Numbered from the stretch's first letter, positions 16,155 to 25,733 are shown. The stretch is 64,000 nt of DNA from Microbacterium murale (GCF_030815955.1 NZ_JAUSXK010000001.1:3596001-3660000), one strand, 5' to 3'. Program-made: numbers and translations. Notes: a model not told the origin generated them from the letters alone.

Positions 16155-17687
16155 ATGGCCCAGATCGGGGTCGAGACGAGCGGGATCAACGCACCACGGG
16201 CGGGAGCGCGGGCGTGGTTGGCGCTCGTCGTGCTCATGCTCCCCGTGCTGCTGGTGTCGGTCGATAACACTGTGCTGAGCTTCGCGCTCCCCGAGATCGC
16301 GATCGCGCTGGCGCCGTCCGGTGCCGAGCAGCTGTGGATCATCGACGCGTACCCGCTCGTGCTGGCCGGCCTCCTCGTCACCATGGGGACTCTGGGCGAC
16401 AGGTTCGGCCGACGGCGGATGCTGCTGATCGGATCCACCGGGTTCGCCGCGGTCTCCGTGCTCGCCGCGTTCGCGCCCACTGCAGCTCTTCTGATCGCCG
16501 CACGTGCACTGCTCGGGTTCTTCGGCGCGATGCTGATGCCCTCGACCCTGTCGTTGCTGCGGTCGATCTTCCAGAACCGTGACCAGCGGCGGATGGCGAT
16601 CGCCGTCTGGGCGTCGGCCTTCTCCGCCGGTTCGGCGCTCGGCCCGATAGTCGGCGGGTTCCTGCTCGAGCACTTCGCATGGGGTTCTGTGTTCCTCATC
16701 GCCGTGCCGGTGCTGATCCCACTGCTGGTCGGGGCACCGCTGCTGGTTCCGGAGAGCCGCGATCCCGCCCCGGGCAGGATCGATCCGATCAGCATCGCGC
16801 TGTCGATGGCGACGATGATCCCCGTGGTCTACGCCATCAAGGCCGTGGCCGTCGACGGCATCACGGTGGCCGCCGTGCTCTGGGCGCTGCTGGGCGTCGC
16901 AATGGGCTGGCTGTTCGTGCGCCGTCAATTGCGCGCGAAGACGCCGATGCTCGACATGGCGCTGTTCCGTCGAGGGTCGTTCTCCGGCGCGATCCTGGTG
17001 AACCTGCTCAGCGTGGTCGCGCTCGTCGGGTTCCTGTACTTCGTGCCGCAGCATCTGCAGTTGATTCTGGGTCTGTCACCGATGATGGCCGGTATCGCCC
17101 TTGTACCGGGAATGCTCGCTGTGATCGTCGCGGGACTGAGCGTCGTCCCGGTCTCGCGCCGGGTTCCGCCGCACATCCTGGTTCCTTCGGCCCTCGCCTT
17201 CTCGGTCGTCGGATACCTGCTCGTCGCATTCACGACTGCGGGGCACGGCGCGCTCCCGCTGATCCTCGCCTTCGTCGTGCTCGGGATCGGCATCGGCGCC
17301 GCCGAGACCATCTCGAACGAGCTGATCCTCTCCAGCGCACCCGCGGCGAAGGCGGGCGCCGCGAGCGCCGTCTCCGAGACCGCGTACGAACTGGGCGCTG
17401 TGCTGGGCACCGCGGTGCTCGGCGGCATCATCACTGCGTTCTACCGCTCGGCTCTCGTAGTTCCGGAGGGTGTTCCGTCCGGTGTCGCCGAGGCCGCGCG
17501 TGAGACCCTCGCCGGAGCGTACACGGCGGCCCAGGATCTGCCGGATCCGCTGGGATCGGCACTGTGGGAGGCCGCGGCATCCGCCTTCGATTCCGGTGTG
17601 CTGGTGACATCCCTCATCGGCGCCGTCCTCGTCGTGGGGGCTGGGACGATCGCGGCCGTCACACTGCGCACGAGCCGCTCACGCTGA
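16155..17687 (+). CDS. MFS multidrug efflux carrier, DHA2 (14-span) type
   Basis: A 510-residue integral membrane protein with about fourteen hydrophobic spans. Motif A is [12 protein letters not shown] (about residues 82-93), and the family C-type motif [18 protein letters not shown] is near 160-178. This is the EmrB/QacA group of proton-driven drug exporters. Its N-terminus is short and polar. The start was placed at 16155 behind a GAAAGAGG site. The divergent TetR gene and shared operator suggest induction by an exported compound (inference). The substrate cannot be predicted. Confidence 0.93.
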   Translation: MAQIGVETSGINAPRAGARAWLALVVLMLPVLLVSVDNTVLSFALPEIAIALAPSGAEQLWIIDAYPLVLAGLLVTMGTLGDRFGRRRMLLIGSTGFAAVSVLAAFAPTAALLIAARALLGFFGAMLMPSTLSLLRSIFQNRDQRRMAIAVWASAFSAGSALGPIVGGFLLEHFAWGSVFLIAVPVLIPLLVGAPLLVPESRDPAPGRIDPISIALSMATMIPVVYAIKAVAVDGITVAAVLWALLGVAMGWLFVRRQLRAKTPMLDMALFRRGSFSGAILVNLLSVVALVGFLYFVPQHLQLILGLSPMMAGIALVPGMLAVIVAGLSVVPVSRRVPPHILVPSALAFSVVGYLLVAFTTAGHGALPLILAFVVLGIGIGAAETISNELILSSAPAAKAGAASAVSETAYELGAVLGTAVLGGIITAFYRSALVVPEGVPSGVAEAARETLAGAYTAAQDLPDPLGSALWEAAASAFDSGVLVTSLIGAVLVVGAGTIAAVTLRTSRSR

Positions 17688-17755
17688 CCAGTACGCTGGA
17701 GGACACGCGCCCTGGCGAAGTCGCGCCACGGGCGATCCCGGTGCAAGGAGTGTCA

Positions 17756-18805
17756 ATGTCGCGTGTCGTGAAGCTGGCCGTCATCCCCGGTGACGGCATC
17801 GGTCCCGAGGTCGTCGCGGAGGCGGAGAAGATGCTCGAGGCGGTCACCGCCGACAGTGACGTCACCTTCGAGAAGACGCACTTCGCCCTGGGAGCTGCAC
17901 GATATCTCGAAACCGGCGACACCCTGACCGACGACGATCTCGCAGCGATCAGCGCGAACGATGCGATCATCCTCGGCGCGGTGGGTGGCACACCAGGCGA
18001 ACCGCGTCTGAAGGATGCGAACATCGAGCGGGGACTGCTGCTGAAGCTGCGCTTCACTCTCGATCACTACGTGAACCTGCGGCCGTCCAAGCTCTACGCA
18101 GGCGCACCCGGCCCGCTCGCCGAACCCGGCGAGATCGACTTCGTCGTCGTCCGTGAGGGCACGGAGGGGCCGTACGTCGGCAACGGCGGCGCCATCCGCA
18201 CCGGTACGCCTCACGAGATCGCCAACGAGACGAGCGTGAACACCGCGTTCGGCGTCGAGCGGGTCGTGCGCTACGCGTTCGACCTCGCCGAGCGTCGCCG
18301 GCAGAAGCTGACCCTGGTGCACAAGACCAACGTGCTGGTGCATTCCGGCGGCATGTGGCAGCGCATCGTCAACGAGGTGGCGCAGGAGCACCCGGACGTG
18401 GCCGTAGACTATCTCCACGTCGATGCGGCAACGATCTTCCTGGTCACGAACCCTTCGCGCTTCGACGTGATCGTCACCGACAACCTCTTCGGCGACATCC
18501 TCACGGATCTGGCAGGCGCCGTCACCGGTGGCATCGGCCTCGCCGCTTCGGGCAACATCAACCCCGACGGCACGTTCCCCTCGATGTTCGAGCCTGTTCA
18601 TGGTTCAGCGCCCGACATCGCAGGCCAGCAGAAAGCCGACCCCACGGCGGCGATTCTGTCCGTCGCCCTCCTGCTCGATCACCTCGGGCTCCGCGAGGAA
18701 TCCCTCCGCGTCACCCGCGCGGTAGAAGCGGACATCGCCGAACGTGACGGTTCTCGAACCACCAGCCAGACGGGCGACGCCATCATCGCGCGGCTCCAGG
18801 CGTAG
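17756..18805 (+). CDS. leuB: 3-isopropylmalate dehydrogenase
   Basis: A 349-residue NAD-dependent enzyme of leucine synthesis that oxidises and decarboxylates 3-isopropylmalate. The start [13 protein letters not shown] is typical. The substrate-binding Arg cluster is at [21 protein letters not shown] (about 90-110), [12 protein letters not shown] (about 135) and the Lys/Asp-metal site in [20 protein letters not shown] (about 240-260). The terminal [13 protein letters not shown] block is present. The ATG has AAGGAG seven bases upstream. A TACGCT box about 60 bases upstream may be its promoter. ilvE follows with a short gap, so two steps of branched-chain synthesis are adjacent, while leuCD lie 29 kb away. 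Confidence 0.97.
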   Translation: MSRVVKLAVIPGDGIGPEVVAEAEKMLEAVTADSDVTFEKTHFALGAARYLETGDTLTDDDLAAISANDAIILGAVGGTPGEPRLKDANIERGLLLKLRFTLDHYVNLRPSKLYAGAPGPLAEPGEIDFVVVREGTEGPYVGNGGAIRTGTPHEIANETSVNTAFGVERVVRYAFDLAERRRQKLTLVHKTNVLVHSGGMWQRIVNEVAQEHPDVAVDYLHVDAATIFLVTNPSRFDVIVTDNLFGDILTDLAGAVTGGIGLAASGNINPDGTFPSMFEPVHGSAPDIAGQQKADPTAAILSVALLLDHLGLREESLRVTRAVEADIAERDGSRTTSQTGDAIIARLQA

Positions 18806-18850
18806 TCTGGGACCACGCGAGCGCCGCCCGCATCGAACGCAGGATGTGAC

Positions 18851-19945
18851 ATGACAACGACCGAGACCGAACTCGCTCCTCTCGAGTTCTCCGTGACCAA
18901 GAACCTCGCTGCGCGCTCTGCAGCACAGCGCGACGAGGCCCTCGCGAACCCCGGCTTCGGCACGGTGTTCACCGACCACATGGTCGACATCTGCTGGTCT
19001 GCTCGCGGTGGATGGCACCGACCGCGCGTGCAGCCGTACGGCCCGATCTCTCTCGACCCGGCGGCCGCCGTGCTGCACTACGGCCAGGAGATCTTCGAGG
19101 GCATCAAGGCCTACCGCCACGCCGACGGCTCGATCCACACTTTCCGGCCGGACCAGAATGCGGCGCGTCTGCAGCGCAGCGCGCGGCGAATGGCACTGCC
19201 TGAACTTCCCGCCGACTACTTCATCCAGTCGCTTCGTGAGCTCATCGCAGTCGACGGAGCATGGGTTCCGTCTGGTGAGGACCAGAGCCTCTACCTGCGC
19301 CCGTTCATGTTCGCGAAAGAGGCGTTCCTCGGCGTGCGTCCGGCCCAGAAGGTCGCGTACTACGTGATCGCGAGCCCCGCGGGGTCGTACTTCAAGGGCG
19401 GCGTGAAGCCAGTGCGCATCTGGCTCTCCGAGACGCATGCGCGCGCGGGCCGCGGTGGTACCGGAGCCGCGAAGACCGGAGGCAACTACGCGTCCAGCCT
19501 GCTGCCGCAGGCCGAGGCCTACGAGAAGGGCTGCGACCAGGTCGTGTTCCTCGACCAGGACGGCAATGTCGAAGAGCTCGGCGGAATGAACGTCGTGTTC
19601 GTCTTCAAGGACGGACGCATCGTCACTCCGGAGTCGGACAGCATCCTCGAGGGCATCACCCGCAACTCGCTGCTGCAGCTCGCCGAGGATCGCGGTCACA
19701 CGGTCGAGCGTCGTGCCGTGTCGCTGCAGGAGTGGCGTGACGGCGTCGCCTCGGGAGACATCGTCGAGGTGTTCGCCTGCGGCACGGCCGCGGTCGTGAC
19801 ACCCATCGGTGCGCTGGTCACGGCGAACTTCGAAGACGTTCAGCCCACGGGCGACCTGGCACTGTCGCTGCGCGAGGAGCTCACCGACATCCAGTACGGA
19901 CGTCGCGAGGACAAGCACGACTGGCTCCTGCGTCTCGACGCCTGA
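18851..19945 (+). CDS. ilvE: Branched-chain amino-acid aminotransferase
   Basis: A 364-residue fold-type IV PLP enzyme of the BCAT II group, making leucine, isoleucine and valine from their keto acids. Seen motifs are DHMVDICWSARGGWHRPRVQPYGPI (about 40-65), YGQEIFEGIKAYRH (about 75-90) and the PLP lysine region GAAKTGGNYASSLLPQ with Lys208. EELGGMNVVFVF and GTAAVVTPIG bind the phosphate and substrate. A TAGTCT box overlaps the stop codon of leuB, so ilvE may have its own promoter besides read-through. The first 80-bp quasi-palindromic element lies 22 bp downstream and may end its transcript. Confidence 0.97.
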   Translation: MTTTETELAPLEFSVTKNLAARSAAQRDEALANPGFGTVFTDHMVDICWSARGGWHRPRVQPYGPISLDPAAAVLHYGQEIFEGIKAYRHADGSIHTFRPDQNAARLQRSARRMALPELPADYFIQSLRELIAVDGAWVPSGEDQSLYLRPFMFAKEAFLGVRPAQKVAYYVIASPAGSYFKGGVKPVRIWLSETHARAGRGGTGAAKTGGNYASSLLPQAEAYEKGCDQVVFLDQDGNVEELGGMNVVFVFKDGRIVTPESDSILEGITRNSLLQLAEDRGHTVERRAVSLQEWRDGVASGDIVEVFACGTAAVVTPIGALVTANFEDVQPTGDLALSLREELTDIQYGRREDKHDWLLRLDA

Positions 19946-19967
19946 ACACCGTTCCTGCCCGATTCCG

Positions 19968-20047
19968 CCGAGACCCCAGTTTCGTACCGAGACCCCGCCG
20001 CATTCACGCGAACACGGCGGGGTCTCGGCAGTAATCGGGGGTTTCAG
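19968..20047. repeat. 80-bp quasi-palindromic element, copy A
   Basis: Ten-base arms CCGAGACCCC start at 19968 and 19987. The inverted arm GGGGTCTCGG starts at 20019, and a degenerate fourth arm (two mismatches) starts at 20038. The two inner arms extend to a perfect 14-bp hairpin (19987-20000 with 20015-20028) around a 14-base loop. The centre ACGCGAACA (20006-20014) is shared with copy B at the same offset. It lies 22 bp after ilvE and 100 bp before the AbiEi-like gene. Confidence 0.85.
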
Positions 20048-20147
20048 CGTCGGTCGGAGGGCTGCGACTCGTCCTGCACAAGCACGCGGGGCGCACGTGA
20101 GCTGAGGATCGAAGGCACAGGACGGCGGCAGCGGGCATGATCGCTGG

Positions 20148-21128
20148 ATGCCGAGACGGATCAACTTCGAACAGGCCGACGCGATGCTCAGGTCGCGCGA
20201 CTCCCTCGTCGCCACGGGGATCACCGACAGGCAGCTGCGCGCCCTCGTCGCCTCGGAAACCCTCATCCGCGTGCACCGAGGGTTCTACGTCGACGGCGAC
20301 TCGTGGCGTGAACTGTGGGCGGAGGGGCGGCATCTGCTGCGGGTCATCTCCCACGCCCGATCCAGTCCGGGAGAGTCTCCGGCGTTCATGCAGATGTCTG
20401 CGGGCGTGCTCTGGGGCCTGCCGCTGTACCGCGTGCCCGACGGGGTCGTTCACGCCCTCATCCAGGGGACCCGTCATACGCGCACGGTCGCCGGCATCGC
20501 GCGCCATGACATCGACGTCGCCGAGAACGACATCGTGGAGCGGCACGGTCTGCGCTGCACGTCGCTGGCGAGAACGGTCTTCGACATGGTCCGGACCGTG
20601 TCCCCGGAAGCGGCGATCTCCGCAGCGGACGCGGCGCTCAGAATGATCGCTGTGTCCGGTCAGGCTCAGGATGCCGTGGTTGCGGAGCAGTGGCGGGACG
20701 ACGTGCTGCGATTGGCGGCTCCTGGCCTGCGCAGCGTTCGCAAGGTGCGCTGGGCGGTGGGCTTCGCAGACGGTCGAGCGCAGCTTCCCGGCGAGAGCGT
20801 GAGCCGGCTGCAATTGTCGCGGCTGGGGTTCAGCGACATCGACCTGCAGGTGCACGTGGTCGGGGCGGAGGGCGACAACTACTTCATGGATTTCGGATTC
20901 CCCCGGTCGCGGATGTTCGGGGAGTTCGACGGCGAGGGCAAGTATCTTGAACCGGAGCTGCGCGCGACGCCGACGCCGGCCGATGCCGTACTGGCGGAGA
21001 AGCGTCGCGAGGACGATGTGCGCGGCGTCACGGGGTGGGGAGTTCGTCGCTGGGGCGGCATTCACATCAGGAGTGCCGACGCACTCGGCGCACGGCTGAC
21101 CGCATTCGGCATCCACCCACCCGGATGA
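20148..21128 (+). CDS. AbiEi-like antitoxin/nuclease-like two-domain protein
   Basis: A 326-residue protein. Residues 1-60 (ADAMLRSRDSLVATGITDRQLRALVASETLIRVHRGFYV) match the winged-helix N-terminus of AbiEi-type (type IV toxin-antitoxin) proteins. The middle (about 75-170) fits the AbiEi C domain (GVLWGLPLYRVPDGVVHALIQG... TSLARTVFDMVRT). The last 110 residues look like a DUF559/Vsr-type nuclease fold: Asp in YFMDFGFP, then GEFDGEGKY and a basic EKRREDDVRGVTGW helix, a possible D...ExK site. No separate AbiEii toxin gene is adjacent. Copies A and B of an 80-bp repeat flank the gene on both sides. CATGAT six bases before the ATG may be its -10 box. Function is unknown; a solo defence or regulatory role is possible. 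Confidence 0.75.
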   Translation: MPRRINFEQADAMLRSRDSLVATGITDRQLRALVASETLIRVHRGFYVDGDSWRELWAEGRHLLRVISHARSSPGESPAFMQMSAGVLWGLPLYRVPDGVVHALIQGTRHTRTVAGIARHDIDVAENDIVERHGLRCTSLARTVFDMVRTVSPEAAISAADAALRMIAVSGQAQDAVVAEQWRDDVLRLAAPGLRSVRKVRWAVGFADGRAQLPGESVSRLQLSRLGFSDIDLQVHVVGAEGDNYFMDFGFPRSRMFGEFDGEGKYLEPELRATPTPADAVLAEKRREDDVRGVTGWGVRRWGGIHIRSADALGARLTAFGIHPPG

Positions 21129-21135
21129 TTCTTCG

Positions 21136-21215
21136 CCGAGACCCCGTCTTGTTGCCGAGACCCCAGGGCCCCGACGCGAACAGCCAGGGGTCTCGACACG
21201 AAGCCGGGGTCTCGG
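21136..21215. repeat. 80-bp quasi-palindromic element, copy B
   Basis: Arms CCGAGACCCC start at 21136 and 21155, and inverted arms GGGGTCTCG(A) and GGGGTCTCGG start at 21187 and 21206. The offsets 0, 19, 51 and 70 equal those of copy A exactly, and the central ACGCGAACA is identical. By eye 56 of 80 positions match copy A without gaps. It begins seven bases after the stop of the AbiEi-like gene. Confidence 0.85.
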
Positions 21216-21256
21216 CGCATTCAGTCGCGAGCAGTGAGCGTGAGCGACGGGGTCGC

Positions 21257-21262
21257 TAGGCT
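21257..21262 (+). promoter_or_regulatory. -10 box (TAGGCT) of a leaderless FAH-hydrolase transcript
   Basis: TAGGCT ends six bases before the GTG at 21269, and no ribosome binding site is visible. Confidence 0.5.
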
Positions 21263-21268
21263 GGAGCG

Positions 21269-22045
21269 GTGAAGATCGCTCGGTTCAGCCACAATGACGC
21301 CATCCGCTACGGCATCGTCGACGAGCAGGAGCTCGTCGTCCTCGCCGGTGACCCGATGTTCGCGGGTTACGACACGACCGGTGAGCGGGTGCCACTCTCG
21401 GATGCCGCGTTGCTCGCGCCGGTGATCCCGCGGTCGAAGGTGGTCTGCGTGGGCAAGAACTATCACGATCACGCCGCCGAGATGGGGGGAGTGGCGCCGG
21501 AAGAGCCGCTGCTGTTCCTGAAGCCGAACACCTCGGTGATCGGCCCCGGCGACACGATCGTGCGTCCGGCGATCTCCGAGCGCACAGAGCATGAGGGCGA
21601 GCTCGCCGTGGTCATCGGCCGCATCGCGAAGAACGTCAAGGCCGAGAATGCTCTCGACTACGTGTTCGGATACACGGTCGGCAACGACGTCACAGCGCGC
21701 GACCTTCAGAAGAGGGACGGCCAGTGGACGCGCGGCAAGGGCTTCGACACGTTCTGTCCGCTGGGGCCGGTCATCGAGACCGATTTCGACGCGAAGGATG
21801 CCACGATCGAAACCCGTGTGAACGGTGAGGTGCGCCAGCATGCACCGCTGAGCGACATGATCCACTCGGTCCCGGCGATCATCGAGTACGCATCCGCCGT
21901 CTTCACGTTGCTGCCCGGCGATGTCATCCTCACCGGAACTCCCGCCGGTGTGGGACCCTTCGCCGCAGGTGACACGGTCGAGGTCGAGGTCACAGGGCTG
22001 GGCATTCTGCGCAACTCCGTGCGCGACGCACTCCCTGTGGCATGA
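21269..22045 (+). CDS. Fumarylacetoacetate hydrolase (FAH) family protein
   Basis: A 258-residue cytoplasmic enzyme with the FAH catalytic domain from about residue 55 ([17 protein letters not shown]). Metal ligands are the Glu residues in [15 protein letters not shown] and the Asp in [25 protein letters not shown] closes the domain. Short FAH proteins of this kind hydrolyse or decarboxylate 2-oxo acids such as acylpyruvates or oxaloacetate. The GTG start with a TAGGCT box six bases upstream suggests a leaderless mRNA. Its stop overlaps the ATG of the MFS gene by four bases, followed by a methyltransferase with a similar overlap. The reason for that grouping is not clear. Confidence 0.9.
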   Translation: MKIARFSHNDAIRYGIVDEQELVVLAGDPMFAGYDTTGERVPLSDAALLAPVIPRSKVVCVGKNYHDHAAEMGGVAPEEPLLFLKPNTSVIGPGDTIVRPAISERTEHEGELAVVIGRIAKNVKAENALDYVFGYTVGNDVTARDLQKRDGQWTRGKGFDTFCPLGPVIETDFDAKDATIETRVNGEVRQHAPLSDMIHSVPAIIEYASAVFTLLPGDVILTGTPAGVGPFAAGDTVEVEVTGLGILRNSVRDALPVA

Positions 22046-23298
22046 CGACTCTCACGGGCGTCGATCAGGCGGCCGTGCAGCGGCGCACGGTTCTCGTGCT
22101 GTCGCTCGGCCAGGTACTCGGCGGTATCGCCTTCGGCGCCACTGTGTCGCTCGGCGCCCTGTTGGCGGCTGATCTGTCGGGCGATGATGCACTGTCGGGG
22201 TTGGCCACCGCGTCGGTGACGCTCGGCGCAGCACTGTGCGCCATTCCGCTCGCGCGGCTCGCGAGCCGAGTCGGACGCCGACGCGCGTTGACCCTCGGCA
22301 ACCTGTTCGCGCTCGTCGGTATCGGTGTCGTCATCCTGGCTGCCGCCCTGCGCGTCTTCCCCCTGCTGCTGGTCGGGATCCTTATGATCGGCGCGGGCAA
22401 TGCGGGCAATCTGCAGTCCCGGTTCGCTGCGACCGACCTCGCTGCGCCGAAGCACCGAGGCCGCGACCTTTCGGTGGTGGTCTGGGCGACGACGATCGGC
22501 GGCGTCGCGGGTCCGTTGCTGCTGGGGCCGGGGGAGATCGTCGGTCAGGCGATCGGCATGCCGGCGCAGACCGGTTCTTACCTGTTCTCATTGATCGCGC
22601 AGACGGCGGCGTTCATCCTCTACGTCGTCGCGTTGCGTCCGGATCCGCTGCTCACCGCGCAGCGGCTCGCGAAGGATGCCGCGGCGTCGCTGTCCGCGCC
22701 GTTGGTCGTGCCGGATCGCCCGACGGTCGCCCGCTACGCGATCTTCGCGATCGCGGGTTCGCATGTCGTCATGGCGTCGGTGATGGCGATGACGCCCGTG
22801 CATCTGTCGCACATGGCGCACGGGATGCACGCGGGGCACGCGTCGAGCGCCGACGTCTCGCTTCTCGTCGGCTTCACGATCGCTCTGCATGTCGCGGGGA
22901 TGTACGGTCTGTCGCCGATATTCGGCATCCTCGCCGACAGGTGGGGACGACTGCGCGTCGTGCTGCTCGGCCAGGTGCTTTTCGCCGGAGCTCTCGCCTT
23001 CGCCGTCTTCGTGAACGACCAGGCATGGGGCGTGATGGTCGCGTTGATCCTGCTCGGCCTCGGCTGGAGCGCCGCCACTGTCGCAGGTGCCGCCCTGCTC
23101 ACCGAGGCGAGTGCGCCGGAATTGCGAACGCGACGCCAGGGACGCAGCGACTCGCTGATGAGCCTGTCCGCTGCGGCCGGTGCCGTGCTGGCGGGCGTCG
23201 TGCTCTCGAACTTCCAGTACTCGGGGCTGGGGATCGCGGCATCCGTCCTCGTCGTCGTCATCGTGGTGCTCTCGCCCCTCGGGCGGACTCGGACGTGA
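22042..23298 (+). CDS. MFS transporter
   Basis: A 418-residue carrier with twelve predicted spans. A motif-A-like loop ([17 protein letters not shown]) is near residues 70-90 and a second ([15 protein letters not shown]) is near 300. The central loop is His/Met-rich ([18 protein letters not shown], about 255-272), a feature seen in metal-associated or unusual MFS proteins but not diagnostic. It is coupled by four-base overlaps to the FAH hydrolase upstream and the methyltransferase downstream. Substrate and direction of transport are unknown. Confidence 0.88.
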   Translation: MTTLTGVDQAAVQRRTVLVLSLGQVLGGIAFGATVSLGALLAADLSGDDALSGLATASVTLGAALCAIPLARLASRVGRRRALTLGNLFALVGIGVVILAAALRVFPLLLVGILMIGAGNAGNLQSRFAATDLAAPKHRGRDLSVVVWATTIGGVAGPLLLGPGEIVGQAIGMPAQTGSYLFSLIAQTAAFILYVVALRPDPLLTAQRLAKDAAASLSAPLVVPDRPTVARYAIFAIAGSHVVMASVMAMTPVHLSHMAHGMHAGHASSADVSLLVGFTIALHVAGMYGLSPIFGILADRWGRLRVVLLGQVLFAGALAFAVFVNDQAWGVMVALILLGLGWSAATVAGAALLTEASAPELRTRRQGRSDSLMSLSAAAGAVLAGVVLSNFQYSGLGIAASVLVVVIVVLSPLGRTRT

Positions 23299-24065
23299 AA
23301 TCGTGGGAAGGTGTCGGCGAGGCGTATGCCGCGTCGTACGCGTCGCTCTGTGCCGGAACGCATGACGATCTCGTCCGCCGACTCGGACCTGCTCATGGTC
23401 GTCGGCTGCTGGATGTCGGATCTGGCACCGGCGCGCTTGCCGCGCAGCTGGCGGATGTCGGGTGGTCTGTGACCGGTTGCGAACCGGAGCCGACGATGCG
23501 TGCCGTGGCCGCACGAGAGCATCCGCTGCTGGCAGTCATCGACGGAGCGCTGCCTGTGCTGCCGTTCGCCGGGGCTCAATTCGACGCTGTGACTGCGAAC
23601 TTCGTCCTCAACCATGTGCCGGATCCGCGAGCTGCGGCACGCGAGATCACTCGCGTAGTGCAGCCGAGCGGCGTGATGATCGCGACGATATGGGTCGTCT
23701 CGCCTTCCTGGTTCTGGCAGGGCGTCGCGGAGCGTGCTGGACTCGCCGCGCCGGCCGGCACCGGACTGCCGCCGGATAAGGACTTCGAGCGCACCTCGGC
23801 TGGTTTCGGGCGGATGCTGTCAGAAGGCGGGTGGCACGCGGTCGATGTCTCCGAACTCGGCTGGACCTGGTGGGCCACCGCCGACGAGCTCTGGCGATCC
23901 GCTGAGGGCGGGGTGGCTTCGGCGGGTGCGTTGTATCTGTCACTCGATGCGAGTGAGCGCGCGAGGTATGCGCGTGCGTTCGACCGGCTGTGCGAAGAGC
24001 ACTCTCTCGACGGCAGAGTGGCGCTCGATCACCGGGCGGCAGTGGCAGTCGGCACCGCTCGCTGA
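23295..24065 (+). CDS. Class I SAM-dependent methyltransferase
   Basis: A 256-residue protein with the Rossmann-type methyltransferase core. Motif I is LLDVGSGTGALAAQLA (about residues 39-54), an acidic residue at the end of strand 2 follows (GCEPEPTM), and FDAVTANFVLNHVPDP (about 95-112) is motif post-II/III of the methyltransferase 11/25 group. The C-terminal half is Trp-rich (WTWWATADELW). The GTG start overlaps the MFS stop by four bases. The reading frame is open upstream through the MFS gene, but that part is an out-of-frame shadow. The methyl acceptor is unknown. Confidence 0.88.
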   Translation: MKSWEGVGEAYAASYASLCAGTHDDLVRRLGPAHGRRLLDVGSGTGALAAQLADVGWSVTGCEPEPTMRAVAAREHPLLAVIDGALPVLPFAGAQFDAVTANFVLNHVPDPRAAAREITRVVQPSGVMIATIWVVSPSWFWQGVAERAGLAAPAGTGLPPDKDFERTSAGFGRMLSEGGWHAVDVSELGWTWWATADELWRSAEGGVASAGALYLSLDASERARYARAFDRLCEEHSLDGRVALDHRAAVAVGTAR

Positions 24066-24093
24066 GCAGGCGGGCGCGCGTCGGCTGCACGCG

Positions 24094-24099
24094 TAGGAT
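24094..24099 (+). promoter_or_regulatory. -10 box (TAGGAT) upstream of gltX
   Basis: TAGGAT ends nine bases before the gltX ATG, giving a leaderless or very short-leadered mRNA. Confidence 0.5.
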
Positions 24100-24108
24100 T
24101 GAGGGGCT

Positions 24109-25615
24109 ATGGCTACCCCTCACCCCCTCACCACGACCGCTTCAGGTGCCGACGTCCGCGTCCGCTTCTGCCCCTCGCCGACAGGCCTGCCGCACGTGGG
24201 GATGGTGCGCACGGCTCTCTACAACTGGGCGTACGCGCGCCACAACGGCGGCAAGCTCATCTTCCGTATCGAAGACACCGATGCCGCCCGCGACAGCGAG
24301 GAGAGCTTCCAGCAGCTCGTCGACGCGCTCACGTGGCTGAAGATCGACTGGGATGAGGGCGTGCAGGTCGGTGGGCCGCATGAGCCGTACCGCCAGTCGC
24401 AGCGGCACGAGATCTACCGTGGAGTGATCGACAAGCTCCTCGCCTCGGGCGCCCTGTACGAGAGCTTCTCGAACGCCGAGGAGATTGACGCGCGCAACGA
24501 GGCGAACGGACGCGCGAAGCAACTCGGCTACGACAACTTCGACCGCGACCTGAGCGATGAGCAGAAGGCCGCCTTCCGCGAGGAGGGTCGCCAGCCCGCT
24601 CTGCGCCTGCGAGTGCCTGATGAGGATCTGACGTATGTCGACCTGATTCGTGGCGAGGTGACGTTCCCGGCAGGATCCTTCCCTGACTTCGTCGTCGTAC
24701 GTCCGAACGGGGTCCCGCTGTACACATTCGTGAACCCCGTCGACGATGCCCTCATGGGCATCACCCACGTGCTGCGCGGCGAGGATCTGATGCCGTCTAC
24801 GGCGCGCCAGCTCGCGCTGTATGCAGCGCTGATCGATGCGGGCGTCACGACCTTCGTCCCGCGCTTCGCGCACATGCCGCTGGTGCTGGGGGAGACCGGC
24901 AACAAGAAGCTCTCCAAGCGCGACCCGCAGGCCGACCTGTTCCTGCACCGCGAACGCGGCTTCATCCCCGAGGGATTGCTCAACTACCTGGCACTCCTCG
25001 GATGGTCGATCGGTCCAGACCGCGACATCTTCTCGCTGGCCGAGTTCATCGCCGCGTTCGACATCGAGAACGTGAATCCGAACCCGGCACGCTTCGACCA
25101 GAAGAAGGCCGAGTCGATCAACGGCGACCATATCCGGATGCTGGAGGTGAAGGACTTCGCCGAACGCACGATCCCGTATCTGGCTGCTGCCGGACTGTTC
25201 GATGAGCCGACTCACGAGCAGCTCGTTCTCGCCTTCCGCGCGGCACCGCTCGTGCAGGAACGCGTACAGCTGCTGGGCGATGTGCCGGGCATGCTGGGCT
25301 TCCTGTTCACGGATGAGATCTCATACGATGCGGATGCGCTGAAAGGCCTCCCCGCGAACGCAGCGGAGGTGCTCGAGGCATGCATCTCAGCTCTTGAGCC
25401 TGTTTCCGAGTTCACGCCGGAGACCATCCAGGATGCTCTCGCAAGTGCCCTCGTCGAAGGTCTGGAGCTGAAGCCACGTGTGGCGTACGGCCCCCCCACG
25501 CGTCGCGATCACGGGGCGACGCATCTCGCCGCCGCTGTTCGAGTCGATGGAGTTGATCGGCAAGGATGCCACGCTGCAGCGCCTCGCTGCACTGGTAGAG
25601 GTTCTTCGCGGCTAG
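24109..25615 (+). CDS. gltX: Glutamyl-tRNA synthetase, interrupted by an apparent +1 frameshift
   Basis: Class I GluRS that activates glutamate and charges tRNA-Glu. The HIGH-like motif is in [23 protein letters not shown] (about residues 20-42), [11 protein letters not shown] (about 265) is the KMSKS motif, and the anticodon-binding domain follows. The frame from the ATG stays correct to about residue 461 (PRVAYGPP). A run of seven Cs at 25491-25497 then shifts it. With six Cs the next residues read [21 protein letters not shown], the normal GluRS ending, stopping at TAG 25613-25615 (501 residues). Uncorrected, the frame runs on to 25698 with an alien tail of about 65 residues. A G+C-rich hairpin starts right after the TAG. 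A sequencing error in the C-run is the simplest explanation. Confidence 0.9.
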
Positions 25616-25645
25616 CGCCGCCGCACGGAACCAAGGCCGGCGGCG
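25616..25645 (+). terminator. Hairpin after gltX
   Basis: An 8-bp stem (CGCCGCCG / CGGCGGCG) with a 14-base loop starts directly after the restored TAG stop of gltX. It has no T-tract. It supports 25615 as the natural end of gltX. Confidence 0.45.
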
Positions 25646-25733
25646 AAGACGCGCCGAGCGGGGACAGGCGTTTTGGCCGCTCCGTGAATATCGGGTAGAG
25701 TTGTCTCTCGGTGCGAGGCTCTGGTTTCGCCCT

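Noticed and set aside
16107..17054. Extension of the TetR frame upstream across the efflux gene
   Set aside because: The extension is low-complexity and Arg/His/Glu-rich. The ATG at 16106 has its own -10 box, and TetR proteins start where that ATG lies.
22236..23294. Extension of the methyltransferase frame upstream across the MFS gene
   Set aside because: It is Arg-rich nonsense out of frame with the MFS protein. The GTG at 23295 overlaps the MFS stop in the usual way.
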